Below are positions 31,892 to 44,439 of a stretch of 64,000 nucleotides of DNA, one piece after another. The translations under genes were made by a program, and so were the position numbers. Position 1 is the first letter of the stretch; each line of letters opens with the position of its first letter. Origin of the DNA: Gnetum montanum (Eukaryota; Streptophyta; Gnetopsida; Gnetales; Gnetaceae); contig MNCI01019003.1 in NCBI GenBank assembly GCA_015680685.1, positions 72,985-136,984 of the forward strand, written 5' to 3'. Below the pieces are notes generated by a model. It saw nothing but the letters and a program-made list of their open reading frames with translations. It ran no database searches and was not told the origin of the DNA.

Positions 31892-34800
31892 GAACAAGCA
31901 TATAGACAACAAGAACCTCTTTTCAACGTTATCTATCAATGGACCACATGGGGCCATTCAACGAGAAGTCAACCTAGAATCCATTGATCTAGACTCATCA
32001 TGAATTTATGACAATTTCGTGGCATCCACTCAAGGAACATCAGACTACTTTGGGGATATGACCAAAACTTTGGACTTAGAAGCTGACAACATCACTAAGG
32101 ATCCCCTCGTTGAAGTCCCCATCACCATGTCTAGTGGCGAGCTTAAAACATTAGAATTAAGTACTTTACTAAATCTGCAAATTGTCAATAACATTACACA
32201 AGTGTTAAAGAATAATATCAAAACTTTTGCTTGGTCGTATACGGATATACCAGGATTGGACCCTTGTATCATTTAGTATAACATCATCCTTGATGGAAAA
32301 CTTAGACCAGTAAAGCAAAAAGCACAAAAGGTTAAGCCTGAGGTAGCATTGGCAGTTTGTAACGAAATCACAAAACTCTATCAAGTTGGTTTCATCTGGG
32401 CTATTGATTATGTCGATTGGGTATCAAACATTGTTATATTCCCTAAGAAGAATGATAGCACTTGCATATGTATTGACTTCCGTGACCTCAACATAGCCAC
32501 CATAAAAGATGACTTCTCACTACCCAGTATCGATCAACTCATTGACTCAACCACTGAGCACGCATTATTGTCCTTTATGGATGGATTCTTGGGATACAAC
32601 CAAATCAGGATCAACCCAGAACACCAACTCAAGACGACCTTCATGACACGTTGGGGCACATTCTGTTATACAATGATGTTACTTGATTTTAAAAATGTAG
32701 GTGACACATATCAATGGGCAATGACATATATATTTAGCGATTACATGCTTGATCCGCTCAATGATTATGTGGATGACATCGCAGTCAAATCCAAAACAAC
32801 CGAACAACACGCGAAGCACCTAGACTTGGTACTTAAACGTTGTCTCAAATACGACCTTAGGCTTAACCCAAAAAAATGTATCTTTGGGGTTAAGATGGGG
32901 AAAATTCTTAGCTTCATAGTCTCCGAAACAGTTATACAAATAGACCTCGATAAGGTTAAAGCAATAACCAGTATGCAACTGCCTAGGAACCTTACTGAAT
33001 TACATGGTCTACAAGGTAGACTACAATTCATCATTCGTTTTATCGCAAAGCTAACTGATAAGTTGAAACCCATGCAACATTTACTGTGAAAGAATGTCCA
33101 TTTTCAATGGACTAAATCATGTCAATAAGCCTTTGAAAACATAAAAATGGAGTTGGCTCAATTGCCAATAGTTCATCCCCCACAAAATGATAAACCTTTT
33201 TATGTCTACCTTGCCACATCTGATTCATCGATTGCATCCATGCTTTGCCAAAAATGAGAAGATGGAGTCGAGATCCCCATTTACTATTTAAGCCATGCCT
33301 TAAACTACATACGAACAATGATACAACGATGTGGAGAGATTGTGGCTCGCCCTAGTATTTTCCTTAAAGAAGTGGCGACACTATCTCTTCTGTAACCAAG
33401 TCTATATCATTTGTAAAAGACAACATGCTTCGAGCCATCACCAACAACATCTATGAGTCAAGTAGGATAGCTAGATGGAAGGTGATGATTGTAGAGTTTG
33501 ACTTGCGCTATGTTGCTCAATCCTCCACTAAGGATCAAGCAATAGCCAATCGGTTGACCACATCACCGATACAAGATCAAGTGACAATCAACCTTGAATT
33601 CCCTAACGAAGATACTAATAGCATAGATGTAGTGCTCGATAATTACGATGGAATCCTATACTTTGATGGAGCATCCTCCTCCTGAGGGGGAAGTGCTGCA
33701 TCCATCATAACTTATCCTTCGAAAGTAATTCGTCCTTTTTCCTATCGACTAAAATTCCCTAGCACCAACAATGTGGTGGAGTACGAAGGTCTTCTTAGAG
33801 GTCTTATAGTGGCATTAACCTCAGGGATCATGCATCTTGTAGTTTTCAGTGATTCACAGCTAGTGATCAATCAAGTCATAGAGATCTACGCATGCAAAGC
33901 TCCACATCTGCAACCATACTGTGACCTGACGAAACACTTGCTAAAACTTGAACATGATACTTGAGATATTCCATGCATTGCCTAGTTCTATAACAAATTG
34001 TGCCAAACTTATGATCAACACACTTGATGAAATACCCATAGCGTCCGTCAGCACTACGCAAGCAATAGAGTGGTACGATGACATAAAAGAGTACCTTATA
34101 TGAGGTGAACCACCACAACATCTGACGAGTGCTCAAAAAGATGTGGTGCAAAAATGCTCTAGGAAATATGCATTAATAGGAGACATCTTGTGTCGCAAGT
34201 CCTATGAAGGCATCCTGTTGATGTGCGTTAGTAGCATCGACGATCAACCAATCGTGGAGCAGGTTCATGAAGGACTGTGCGGAGGGCATTCACGAAGGAC
34301 TGTGCGGAGGGCATATAGCACCCAAAGCAATGACAACGAAAATTAGACGTTTGGGCTATTACTGGTCACACATGGAGTACGATTGTTTCTCCAGGGTTAG
34401 GAAATTCAATACATGCCAAAGGCATAGTAACCTAATACACGTACTACCTAATGAGTTGCATACTACACAAATCACATGGCCATTCCAAAAATGGGGATTA
34501 GACATCATTGGGCTAATAACACCACCATCTTCAGCAGGACATAGCTTCATCATCACAATGACTGAATACTTCACCAAATGGGTAGAAGCTATTATACTTA
34601 GGAAAACCACGTCCAAACATGTTTGCAACTTCATATTAGAAAACATCGTAACTCGCATTGGTATCCCAATGACCATAGTCACCGATAATGGGCCACAATT
34701 TCATAGTGTGGATACTAAAAGCTTCTGTGAAAGCCTTGGTATTAAACACTCATTTTCATCACCATATTACCCATAGGGCAATGGTCAAGTGGAGTCTATG

Positions 34801-35325
34801 AATAAAACGATCATCATGGTACTCAAGAAAATGCTGAATCAAAGTAAGAGACGATGGCATGAGCAGTTAATTTATGCACTATGGGCATATCGAACAATGC
34901 ATCGAATGTCCATAGGTAAGACACCATATAGTTTGGTATATGGATCTAAAGCTATGTTACCTTTTGAGTTACAGGTTCCCTCGCTACAGATAATGCTCTC
35001 TAGCCTCCTCCATGAAAATCAGAACAATGAACTACGCATCACTGACCTTGATGTGGTGGAAGAAGAAAGGGTACGAACACTTGACCAAATCGAATGGTAC
35101 CAGAGACAACATCATCAACATAATCCACATAAGCGGCTGAACAAGAAAGGTGACCTAGTTCTCAAGACAGTCCGCAAACACTCAGATAAATTCTCAGCCA
35201 ACTGGGAAGGACCTTACTTAGTCACTAAAGCATATGATAATGGGGCATTCAAGCTTGTCGACATGGACGAAAATGAAGTGAACAATCCTACAAATCACAT
35301 GTACCTGAAACCATTCTACGTTTGA
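31892..35325 (+). pseudogene. Element B pol: RT, RNase H, archaeal-type RNase H, integrase
   Basis: Before RT: LDLEADNITKDPLVEVP (32070). The RT frame 32349-33089 is open throughout, with FPKKNDSTCICIDFRDLN, LLSFMDGFLGYNQIRIN and the intact catalytic YVDDIAVK (32767). A degraded RNase H follows (33195-33310). Then an archaeal-type RNase H: LYFDGASSS, NNVVEYEGLLRGLI, VVFSDSQLVINQV (33655-33960), with the DSQ aspartate kept. Integrase: VHEGLCGGH zinc region (disturbed by a 25-bp duplication), WGLDIIGLI, VTDNGPQF and NGQVESMNK carry the DDE triad, and the C-terminal part ends MYLKPFYV at 35325. About eight stops remain. The domain order RT-RH-aRH-IN is that of the Tat/Ogre lineage. Confidence 0.9.
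34265..34314 (+). repeat. 25-bp tandem duplication in the integrase zinc-binding region
   Basis: Two adjoining copies differing by one base (TCATGAAGGACTGTG / TCACGAAGGACTGTG starts). Because 25 is not a multiple of three, it throws the reading frame between VHEGLCGGH and the following APKAMTTKIRRLGYYW. Confidence 0.85.
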
Positions 35326-35329
35326 TGAT

Positions 35330-35690
35330 CTTAAGGTATGCCACGGTCCTGGCATCACGACCTACAACTGATACCATAGAATAGTCCTAGAGCTATGACT
35401 TAAAACTAGCACCACAAAACATCTTGGCATCATGATGGTAAACTGACACCACAGAGCTCTGTTCGACATGACACTAAATTATCACACTCATTCACCGAAG
35501 TCCACTAAGACTATAAACTAGCTAGCCTCTTCATAGTCCGCCATGACTATAAATTAGCATGGCACCATTTGCTACGATGCTAAATTGGCAATGTCCAATA
35601 GGTTATGATGTAAAACTAATCCACAAGAGTCCACCAAGACTATAAACTGGAAACTTCTTCGCTAGCCTACTAATCTGCTACTAAAATCGA
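35330..35690 (+). repeat. Post-integrase array of element B
   Basis: Imperfect units such as CGCCATGACTATAAATTAGC, ATGATGGTAAACTGACACC and CTAAGACTATAAACTAG, matching in position and core the array of C at 11275-11590 but more diverged. Confidence 0.55.
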
Positions 35691-36828
35691 ATGGCATATC
35701 ATCAACCTACTCAATGAATTCATCACATGGACTCCAAAAACATTACTACTACTTAATTTTGTTTACCTACAGTTGCACGTGGTGTTTCCATTCCATTGGT
35801 TGCATCCATGTTTAAAGTGTTAAGCTAACTTATTCACTTGTGGTTTTCCTGTCTTCTTGGAGTTGTGTTTGTAGGATGACACCTAGAGGTGTTCGTACAT
35901 GAATGCACTTCATCATAGCAACAAGGTGCCACATTTTTCCTGATGCATGTAACTAAGTTAATCAAACTGTTCACAAGTACATTCCTAGTTCCTCAAACAT
36001 CCCTTATTCCCTAACATATTCTCTTTACCCTGCTCAGTTACATTTCCTGGATACATCCTAATCAGCCCAAAACTCTAAACACATGATTGCACACTGTAAC
36101 TCTCTAGGTAGTCGCAACACATGGCATAGCCCATGATACAATTACAAGCACACAAGCACCAGTACAAAAAAAAATTCTCTTGCCAAAAAAAAAGAAAAAA
36201 GAAAAAAAAAAGAAAAGGTAAAAGCAATAATAAAGATAAAAAAATGAAAATCAAAGAGCAAAGTCTATCACAAGACCATTGTCACTTCCCATATAAGCCC
36301 CAGGTAGGAAGGTACTTGTCTTGGAAGAAAACACTTGTGTCTCAAACAATCATATTGCATCTCACCGTGTAGCTTTGGATGTTGGACAACAAGTTTCCTT
36401 TGACACTCAACAAGGGTCCTATTTCTCCAAAGAATGCACCAGCTCACCGCATGGCTCTAGTTGTGACAATGAATTCTCTTAAACAAGATATAAGAGATTC
36501 GTTCCCCCAAAGGGCGCACATCCCATGCCTTAGTCCCAAGTCTGCAAGATACTGGCTATTGACAAAGACCAACATGATGTGATTCACACAAGAGCATTCC
36601 TCTTCCCATAGTTAAACAAAATCCCTCCTTCATCAATCCCCAATCTCGTAGTAACAAACCTTTCTCCCTATACATCTCAAAAACCTCATTTCCCAATCCC
36701 ATGTACTTCTAAACACAGTGCGGTGACATCTGGCCAAGTGTCGATGGACAATGCTTGATATCTAGTTGCTCATGGTGTTTTGTACTTCTTTGTAGATGCC
36801 TCTCGGATAGATTCCTCCAGACATCAAC
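35691..36828 (+). other. 3' noncoding region of element B
   Basis: No gene seen. Contains the acceptor-like TTGTGTTTGTAG ending 35874 (compare 12250 in C) and an A-rich low-complexity run at 36163-36245, which explains the lysine-rich frame there. Confidence 0.45.
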
Positions 36829-36841
36829 AAAGAGGGACCAA
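36829..36841 (+). other. Polypurine tract of element B
   Basis: AAAGAGGGACCAA immediately before TGAAACACCA. Confidence 0.7.
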
Positions 36842-37785
36842 TGAAACACCACAAAATTTTGGCCTAGTAATTTTAAACAAAATTCAGGCTAAGTCATGCT
36901 GTTGCCCAATAAGAGTACAACATGACCAAACTTGAGAGCCTCCAAAATAGCATGAAATGACATTTAATGGAGCAAGCAAAGTTCCCTGGGACCCATAGGT
37001 GACTGCACCACCTTTTGGCATATAGAATCAAAAGTTTTGGATTCAAAGTGCTTAGTTTTGGCTACGTATACTTTGGTTGCATTTTCTTACGTTGCACAAC
37101 GTAAGGCTTAGCGTTACCAACTTTTGGAGCCCCGAAACTGAGCCAAAATAGGCTGAAAATGAGCATAAGGACCACCCATGACCTCCACTAATGGTTGCCC
37201 CAAGCTCCCAACCCTCAGAACCCTAATTTTGGGCTCAAAAATACATTTTTTTCACTGCTCATGCCTAGGTCATGCCTAGCTCACACTCATGCCTAGCTCA
37301 TGCTCACGCTTAGCTCACGCTCATGTCCAGCTCATGCCCAGCTCACACTCACGTCTAGCTCACGCTCACGTCCAGCTCACGCTCATGCTTAGTTCACACC
37401 CAGGTCATGCCCAGCTCATGTTGACAGCGTGAGTCCAATGTGAGCTATCAAAAGTGGCCCAAAACATCTCAAACACATGTCGAAGACACGCTAGAACAAG
37501 ATCAAATCAAATCGAAGTCTTGCAGTAGCCGATCCAAGCAAGCCTGAATCAAGTTTTTTTTGCAAATTCATTGTAAATTTTCATTATGGGCTTCACCATG
37601 TGTGAGCTTGTCAAGCCCTTACACTACTTCCATGGATGTAAGTTAGCTTGCGTTGTAAGATACTGTGCACTTGGTCTAGAATGTAGCTTGCCCACGTACA
37701 CCTGTCACACGATCTGTTTTTCTCTCGTCTCATTGATCCTATGACAGGTGTACCCTGTGCAAAGACATAAACAGGGTTGGAAAAT
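36842..37785 (+). repeat. 3' LTR of element B, truncated
   Basis: Aligns with the 5' LTR from its first base to about GGAAAATATTGGC at 37785, then similarity stops. The TATA-like box region is deleted (sequence jumps from ATCCTATG to GGTGTACCCTG), and about 500 bp of the downstream part are absent. Confidence 0.75.
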
Positions 37786-38459
37786 ATTGGCCCAATGTCT
37801 AGCATTTTAGGGGTTGTAAAATCATTTGAGTTCCTAACATATTCATTACTCTTGCACTTGAGTACCTTAGCTTCACACCTTGGCAAGCCCTACGATGTAG
37901 TCTTTCCTTGCACTCACAGAGTGTGACGACAGCAAACCCAGTAGGTTCAACCTCCCTTGCAACTACGAGCACCATGCCCCTGATGTATTAGAGGCTATGA
38001 ACACACTGCTATGTTGCCACTATGCCCATCTAATGCCACATACCATTTTCACATCCTGTTTAAGCAAAAGTTATGCTCCCTAGTTTTGGGGCAGTGCATT
38101 CTTCTACTCTCAACTCTCATTCCAATTTCTTTCTTAGCATTTGTTTCACATTTTTAGCATAACTCCAACATTTCTCTAATATCAATATGCATTTACACAT
38201 CTAATTCACTATTTTTTTGGGCTGAGACTCTACATTATGCTCTTGCTTGTTATCTCGGCTCCCACGTGTAACACTCCATAAATTTCTTTTATAAATGGTT
38301 ATTTTCACATCACATAAGTCCTTGTCTGATTGATCAAATCATTTAGGGCACCTCATTTTTATTTTTCCAACATGGCCCTCACGTGGATTTGGGATTAGGC
38401 TATACACCTATAGACCTCTTAATGTTTTAGCCACCAACATTTTTGGACATCGCATCCAT
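37786..38459. other. Unassigned sequence between elements B and D
   Basis: No coding similarity seen. The first bases (ATTTTAGGGGTTG) faintly resemble the post-TATA part of the D LTR (GTTTTAGGAGTTG), so a leftover of the C LTR is possible but unproven. Confidence 0.3.
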
Positions 38460-40513
38460 GGGTGTAGCTGATCTTTATGTAGATCTTGGTTGATCACTTT
38501 CTCAAGTAGAAACCTTTGTAACTTGGTTGATCACTAACTGTGAGTCACCTTGGATCACTAGTATTTGTATTCCTAGGTCATGAGTTGCTAGGATACCCCA
38601 GAGGAGACCTTCATACTTTTCCACGTTGTTAGTACAAGAAAATGCAAAACGACACATGAAGGATTAGATCTCCTTGGAGGGGAACATGAAAATGGCAGTG
38701 ATGCTACCCCCTTGAGAGGTCAAAGCACCATCAAAGTGTAAGAGTTACTCAAAGTTGTTAGGCACTTAACTTATGCTAGTGACATGCTCATTTGGAAATT
38801 TTGGATCTGTTGCTATTTGATCATCAATTGGGGAAGCCATATGTTATGTAGCTTTTTCTTAACCTTTGGTTGATGCTTGTGTAATGTAATGTAGGTAAAA
38901 ATTTATGGATATTTCTTTTCATCATGTAATGTAACTACTCTCATAGATATTCATGGTAATGGCTCAGAGTACATTACTTTTGCAAATGATGTTGACTTGG
39001 CTATGGAAATGATAGTGCCTCCACTATTTAAGTGCAAAGACTAAGATGAGGCCATTCTTCTCCACATCATTATACTTTGCTTCATAGGCAACCAATGCAT
39101 GGCTTAGGTAGTATACTAGGACCTCTATTCCTTCATGTCACTTTTGACAAAGTAGAGAAGCAATGGACATGTCAGAGGTAGCAAGGTAGATGTAAAATGG
39201 TTTTCCTCCTTGTGGAGGGTAGATTGCTTGAAGTTTAGCCAGCTCTTGTTTAAGGTTGTTGAATTCCTCTTGGGATTGAGTCATCTACTCAAAGTGAACT
39301 CCTTTCTTAAGCAAGTGTTGCATTGGTTGCAACTTATTAGTCAACTATGTGATAAACCTTCATATAAATTACAATCTTCCTTGTAACCCTCATAGCTTCT
39401 TAAGGTTAGTTGGTGGTGCTAAATTGATTATGGCCTTAACCTTATCAAGGTCTATGCATATGCTTTCTTTAGATACTACAAAACTGAGCATCCAACACAT
39501 TTTAACATCAAAAACACTTTTCTTTAGGTTTAACCTAAGATCATGTTTTAAGCAATGTTTGAGTACTAGGTCCAAGTCATCTACATGATTGTGTGTTGCT
39601 TTGAACTTAATTGCAATTTCATCAATGTAATCATTGAAAAAACATAACATGTAATCACTAAAAATGTAAGTGATGGTGCACTAGTAAGTTGTTCTTTTGT
39701 TCTCAAGTCCAAAAGGCATCATGGTATAACAAAATGCACCCTAAGGAGTCATAAAGGTAGTACTAAGCTAGTGCTATGGGTTGATCCAAATCTAGTTGAA
39801 ACCCAAGAACCCATCCATAAAGGATAACAAGGCATGATCAACCATGGTATCAACTAATTCATCAATACTAGGCAACAAGAAATTATCTTTGATGGTTACT
39901 TTATTTAGGTCCTAGAAGCCTATGCAAATGCATATATTTCTATTTTTCTTGGGTACAACCATGATGTTGGAGACCTAGTTTATGTAGTCAACCACTTGGA
40001 TGAAACCAACTTTGTAGTGCTTGGTGATTTCATCATTGACTTCCAACACCACCTTAGCCCTAACCTTGCAAGCTTTCTACTTAATTGGGTTTATGCTGGG
40101 ATTGAGGATTATGTTATGTTGCACTATGCAAGGATCTAGGCCTAGCATGTCTTCATAAGACCATGTGAATGCATTGATGTTATTGTTGAGTATTTATGTG
40201 ATGTTTTGACCATGTTGAGGCTTTAACAAAGAACGAAGTTTCAATGCTTTTACCTTGTTGCTTAGTGTTTCTATAGAGATTTCAATGAGGGGATCCTTAG
40301 TGACATCACTTGCATCTAGATCTAGAGCCTTAACTAGGTGGTTTGGCTAGTCTAGTGGTGCTTGTATGGATGTTATATATTCATTATAGGCTATCGGCTC
40401 AAGGTCTAGACATTATGGATCAATACATCATGTGAGATCACCATGGGGTCCAATGAGGACTGAAGGTGAATGAAGATGCTTGTATGTAGTCATGTTGTAT
40501 TCTTTTGAAGGCC
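38460..40513 (-). pseudogene. Element D RT, RNase H and archaeal-type RNase H (decayed, truncated)
   Basis: From 40513 leftwards: a segment with LDASDVTKDPLIEIS (about 40300), RT near 40090-39350 with LLSFMDGFLGFN and the catalytic motif altered to YIDEIAIK (second Asp to Glu, 39600), then the RLNLKKSVFDVKMCWMLSF block. A worn RNase H follows (39240-39050), then the second RNase H with HFDGAL (38730), YEGLLWGILATHDLGIQILV and DSQLVINQVTK (38530). Similarity ends near 38460, so integrase is missing. Confidence 0.75.
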
Positions 40514-40540
40514 CTGCAAAAGCAACTAGAAAAATGTCAA
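40514..40540 (-). promoter_or_regulatory. Candidate 3' splice acceptor before RT (element D)
   Basis: Minus strand CTTGACATT then TTTCTAGTTGCTTTTGCAG, ending at 40514. Almost the same 24 bases stand before RT in element C (7861), although the neighbouring sequence has diverged much more. That points to functional constraint or at least shared ancestry of the site. Confidence 0.5.
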
Positions 40541-40639
40541 GCAACATCTGTCTTAAGGAGAGCAATATCCATATAATGAAGGAAAGCATTGCAATAATAT
40601 TTTGCCTATGTATGTAGATGTTATGTTAAAAAAGCCAGT

Positions 40640-40770
40640 ATGCATGGGCTGGTTTAGGCCTCAGTAGATCATGGATGCCAGTTTAAGGTCTTAGCAGACC
40701 ATGGAGTGCTAGTTTAAGGTCTTAGTAGATCATGGTATGTGCTAGATGTATCATTCAAGTAAGGCTTAGT
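40640..40770 (-). repeat. Pre-RT array of element D
   Basis: On the minus strand, three or four units with ATCTACTAAGACCTTAAACT, the same unit as the post-integrase array of C. Confidence 0.65.
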
Positions 40771-42659
40771 GCACTAAAAAAGTGAAATTGGCTTGGGTGT
40801 TCACTTGACAGCAAGAAAAAATTAGAATTTCTCTAAGTTTATAGTCCAGAAAAATCAAAAAGTTTTCTAAGTTTGATTACTACACTCCCACTTGACTATG
40901 TTCCCACCCAACTATGCTTTCCATTGCGTAAACAAGGTTGAGCATAGTCTCGAGATTGGTAAAACATTAAGTGGTCCTATGGGGTATAAAAGTGCATTTC
41001 ACCTTGGGTAATTTTTTCACTTTTAAAGGCAAAAAAATAAACTTATAGAGCATAGCATAATCTTTGAAGAGTGTAGTTGCTAAGATGCCACACCAAAGTG
41101 GACACTAGCGCCTCGATAGACCAATGTTGATGAGGAAGAGTGAGCACTGGGATGCCTACTATGGGCACACATGAAGGAATGGAGGACATTGCCATTTTCT
41201 AGGTACCCTAACTACACTCTTCCCTTTTTTTATTTTTTCACTTTGCTTTGCTTTGCTTGCTACATCAAAGGTTTGGGGCTATGGGTGTTGGTGACATTGT
41301 GCCATGGCAAGGGCTACCACCATCATGGCCATCATGACCACTATGGCTATGAGGGACATGCATGTGGGAAAGCAAGGATTTTATTTTTGGTGTTTGCATG
41401 GGGGTTTTGCTTGGATTGTGTGGGCAATGAGCACATGCATTGACATGAAGGTTTTGTTGCATTTTTTGTGGACTTGCAACTATGATAATAGGTAGTGTAG
41501 CTGTAAATGGAGAAGCCATGGGTTTCCATAGGGGTTGATCATAGGGCAACAAGGCTAGGTGAGGCTTGCTTCTAGTGGGATTTTTCTACAAGATTTTTTT
41601 TTCTTTTTAAAATTTTGACCATGTGAGGCAAGGATTTGGGGTTTTTGTGAGGTAAGGATAGGGTAGAGGGCTGTGTAGTGAGGGTTTTTATGACTTTGTT
41701 TTATTTTGTAAAATTTTTACTACATTTAGGTGTGAGGTAGGGATGGGGCACCAGTGGTGGCTATGGGCAGTCCACCATAGGATAGGGTTGTAGTAAGAGA
41801 TTGCCATTTTTTTTGTGTTTTGTCATGGTAAATGTAGGGAAGGGTTGGGCATGTTTGGTGGCATGAGGGATATGAACGTGTTGTCCCTTGGCATGACAGG
41901 GATTGCAAGGGAGATGTGGTTCCCAAAGGTGCAGTTTTTGCATCCCCTTATTTTTTTATTTTTTGGAGAAGTTACAGTGGTGTGGTAGGGTGAGAGGCAT
42001 GACACATAGCAGTACTATTGGTTTAGGAAGTGTGACCATGAGGCCACAGTCATGGTTGGTACTTGATGCACAAGGTGTGGAGAGAGCAACCAGTAGGGGT
42101 GGTGTATAGCACCACGAGAGGGTGTGATGCATGGACAAGAGAGTGTTAGGATGGTAGCCAAACCTTAGTTATCTAGCCATAGCCAGGACTACACTTGTCT
42201 TGGAGGCTCAGTTGATGCCAAGTATTTGTTGGAATTACCCCTACTTAATATTTAAATTTTTTTGGACTATGCTCTATGGGAAGCATAGTTGAGAGTTAGA
42301 AATTTTTTGGTTGCCTAAGAGTACACTTCCCAGTCTATAGAGTATAGTCATTGTGAGCTAGAGTTAGAAAAAATTGTGGTGTTTTCTAGACTACACTCCT
42401 AGAGATCACCCAGAGTTAGAAAAGTGTTCAATCTTTCAAACTATACTACCTAGAGGTAGAAATTTTTTTAAAAATTTTGTACAAAATGTTAAACTTGTAA
42501 AATGTAGAATGCTAATATGAAATTGCCAAAACATTAAAATTATAATGCTAAAGGTGCAAACATATGAAACAATATGCTAATGTTATGCAAAATGTATTAT
42601 TTCCCAGTGAGTACTAGGCATGTTAAATGTATGTGTTGACATCCTACACTCACAGGGCC
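40771..42659. other. Noncoding spacer of element D
   Basis: Words of the D LTR (ACTACACTC, GACTATGCTC, TTTTTCTAACT in element sense) recur at 40800-40960 and 42240-42480. The frames at 41165-42140 on both strands are short and repetitive (CATGGC/GGGTTTTTGTGAGG), and I do not treat them as genes. Confidence 0.45.
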
Positions 42660-44270
42660 CCAAGGAACCCTAAGATATTTTTGCTAATCCTATGATATTT
42701 TATGTTAATTTTTTTTCTAACTTTAATTTTTGTTAAACATTTTTGCATATGCTATATGCTAATGCTTTGTTTGTTGCTTTTTTGTGATTGTAGGGTGTTG
42801 CTAAAATTCATCCTAGTCATGGTGGAGCTTGTTGTCATTCTCTATTACATGAGTGAGCTTGTATCCAACACATCTACACCCAATATGTAGGTGGGCTATC
42901 AGGTAGTGTGGTTTTATCTAGGGGCATGTAAGTTCTTGATATTCCTACTACAACACTTTAGTGTGATGATGTGGTCACACTTAGTGGTAGAGGCTAGAAG
43001 CGTCATCATTGAGACATTATTGCCCAACACTAATTAGGATAGATTGAGGTTCACGTCTAATGAGCCCACTACTAGTGATGATAGAGTGGGTGGTTTGGGT
43101 AGAGGCCTTAGGGGCATTGGACCCTTATCCAAGATTTGGTAGATGCTAGAGTTTTTTTGCTATAACATGAACAACACCCCCTTTGTTGCTCTGCCATGCA
43201 TACTTTGTTTCAAAATCCACTTGGAACTATATATTGTATTAGAGGATAAGTGTTCTTATGATTTTTGCATTACATTCTTTACCATTGGCTAATGCTAAGT
43301 TTGCTAACTAATTACTACTCATGCTTAATGCTAGATCCCAAGTTGATGATCAGGGTCTCCATGATGAGGAAGAGGCTCTTGCCTTGACTCATACCATCCT
43401 AGAGGTATTTTCCTCTAGCTCAAACATTTGAAAGGCTATCCTTGAGTAGTTGGGAGCTAATCTAAGGGATTACCCTACCTGATACCCAAGGGTGTTTGAG
43501 TGGTGCAAGACCTATGATTTGCTTGATGAGAAGTGGGCTAGTGGTGAGCTCAACCTCGAGGAGCTACTTGCACCACCACCTCTATCTCCCATACCATTTA
43601 TTTTGCATAGGAATCTATTGTTTTACCTCTTATGCTCACTCATAGATTCTTGTTGATTTTCCTTTTACTTTTTCATGATGTTAATGTTATTTTTTCCTTT
43701 CTTGTAGCTATAGTTGCTTTAGGAGAGGTGACGGTGGTCACCATAGACCACACTGAGGCCATCCTTATCATGAACATTGCCACCACTAGATGCTCCATGA
43801 GGCAACTGGTGGGAGATGGGCCTTCAAGATATTTGATCATCATACAATGGTTAGTGGTTCTCCAAAGAGGCATATTGTCATGGCCTTAGGGGAGGCTTCA
43901 TTTGCTACATTTTCTATGGAGCCAATCCACATGGACCACCATGGACAAAGGAAAGACCCTTGTAGGAGTTAACTTTGGCTAAGAGGACTAGATGTAATTA
44001 TCTAAGGTTGAGATCCTCAAATGCTTGTAGGAGGGCCTTGATAGTTTTCCTTCAAACATTATCAATTTGAGAACCTCTCAGGTTAGTTTTTTGTGTTACT
44101 TTTATGCTTTTTTATGTTAGTTGATATATGGTACTTTCTCTTACAGTTTTGCTATTTTCTTGCATTGTTAACAAGCACCAAGTGATGTTGTAGGCCCTAG
44201 CAGTGTAGTGGATGAAGAGAGACCTCCACACCCACCTAGTACTACTAGTTGAGAATATCCTAATGTAGTC
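42660..44270 (+). pseudogene. Antisense gene in the protease-RT spacer of element D, with intron-like structure
   Basis: Runs opposite to element D and is homologous to 3467-6040 of element C. Segment 1 (42794-43290): VELVVILYYMSELVSN, GYQVVWFY, KFLIFLLQHFSVMMWSHL, IIETLLPNTN and FKIHLELYIVLEDKCSYDF. Segment 2 (43335-43620): DDQGLHDEEEALALTH, DYPT and LNLEELLAPPP. Segment 3 from 43708: LGEVTVVTIDHTEAIL. Splice-like signals bracket them: acceptors at 42793 (TTGTAG), 43334 (GCTAG behind CTAACTAATT) and 43707 (TTTCTTGTAG), a donor CAG/GTTAGT at 44081-44087, an acceptor TTACAG at 44146, then a last acidic segment ending PPHPPSTTS near 44270. The fold may be HAD/FCP1-like, as argued for the C copy, with low confidence. 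Stops are few. Confidence 0.6.
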
Positions 44271-44439
44271 CTATTGTTGGAAATTTTTGCATTTTTTGTG
44301 TATTTTTGCTATATGATGCAGGTAATCATGCTACGTACTATTGTTTCTATGAGATGAAACAAACATTTTGCTACATGAAGTGTATGATGTGTAGAATTTT
44401 GCATTTATTTACTATGTGTTTGATGTTGGTAACATGATG

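Larger units (their letters stand above)
14118..37785 (+). mobile_element. Element B: Tat/Ogre-like Ty3/gypsy retrotransposon, split by nested element E
   Basis: Complete in plan: 5' LTR, primer-binding site, repeat-rich leader, gag, protease, long spacer, RT-RNase H-archaeal RNase H-integrase, 3' region, polypurine tract and a truncated 3' LTR. The flanking 5-mer on the left is CATGG; the right end is missing, so no target-site duplication can be checked. After removing E (21163-29204 and one GTTAC copy) the distance from the end of the protease frame to the RT acceptor is about 4.6 kb. It decayed less than C. Confidence 0.8.

Noticed and set aside
36133-36372. Lysine-rich frame resembling a nuclear localisation signal
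   Set aside because: It is the translation of an A-rich low-complexity run in the 3' noncoding region of B.
39349-39588. Plus-strand frame over the D RT
   Set aside because: The minus strand carries recognisable RT motifs; this is the shadow.
41165-42140. Several overlapping 60-95 codon frames on both strands in the D spacer
   Set aside because: All derive from repetitive CATGGC/GTGAGGG sequence; none is conserved in C or B.
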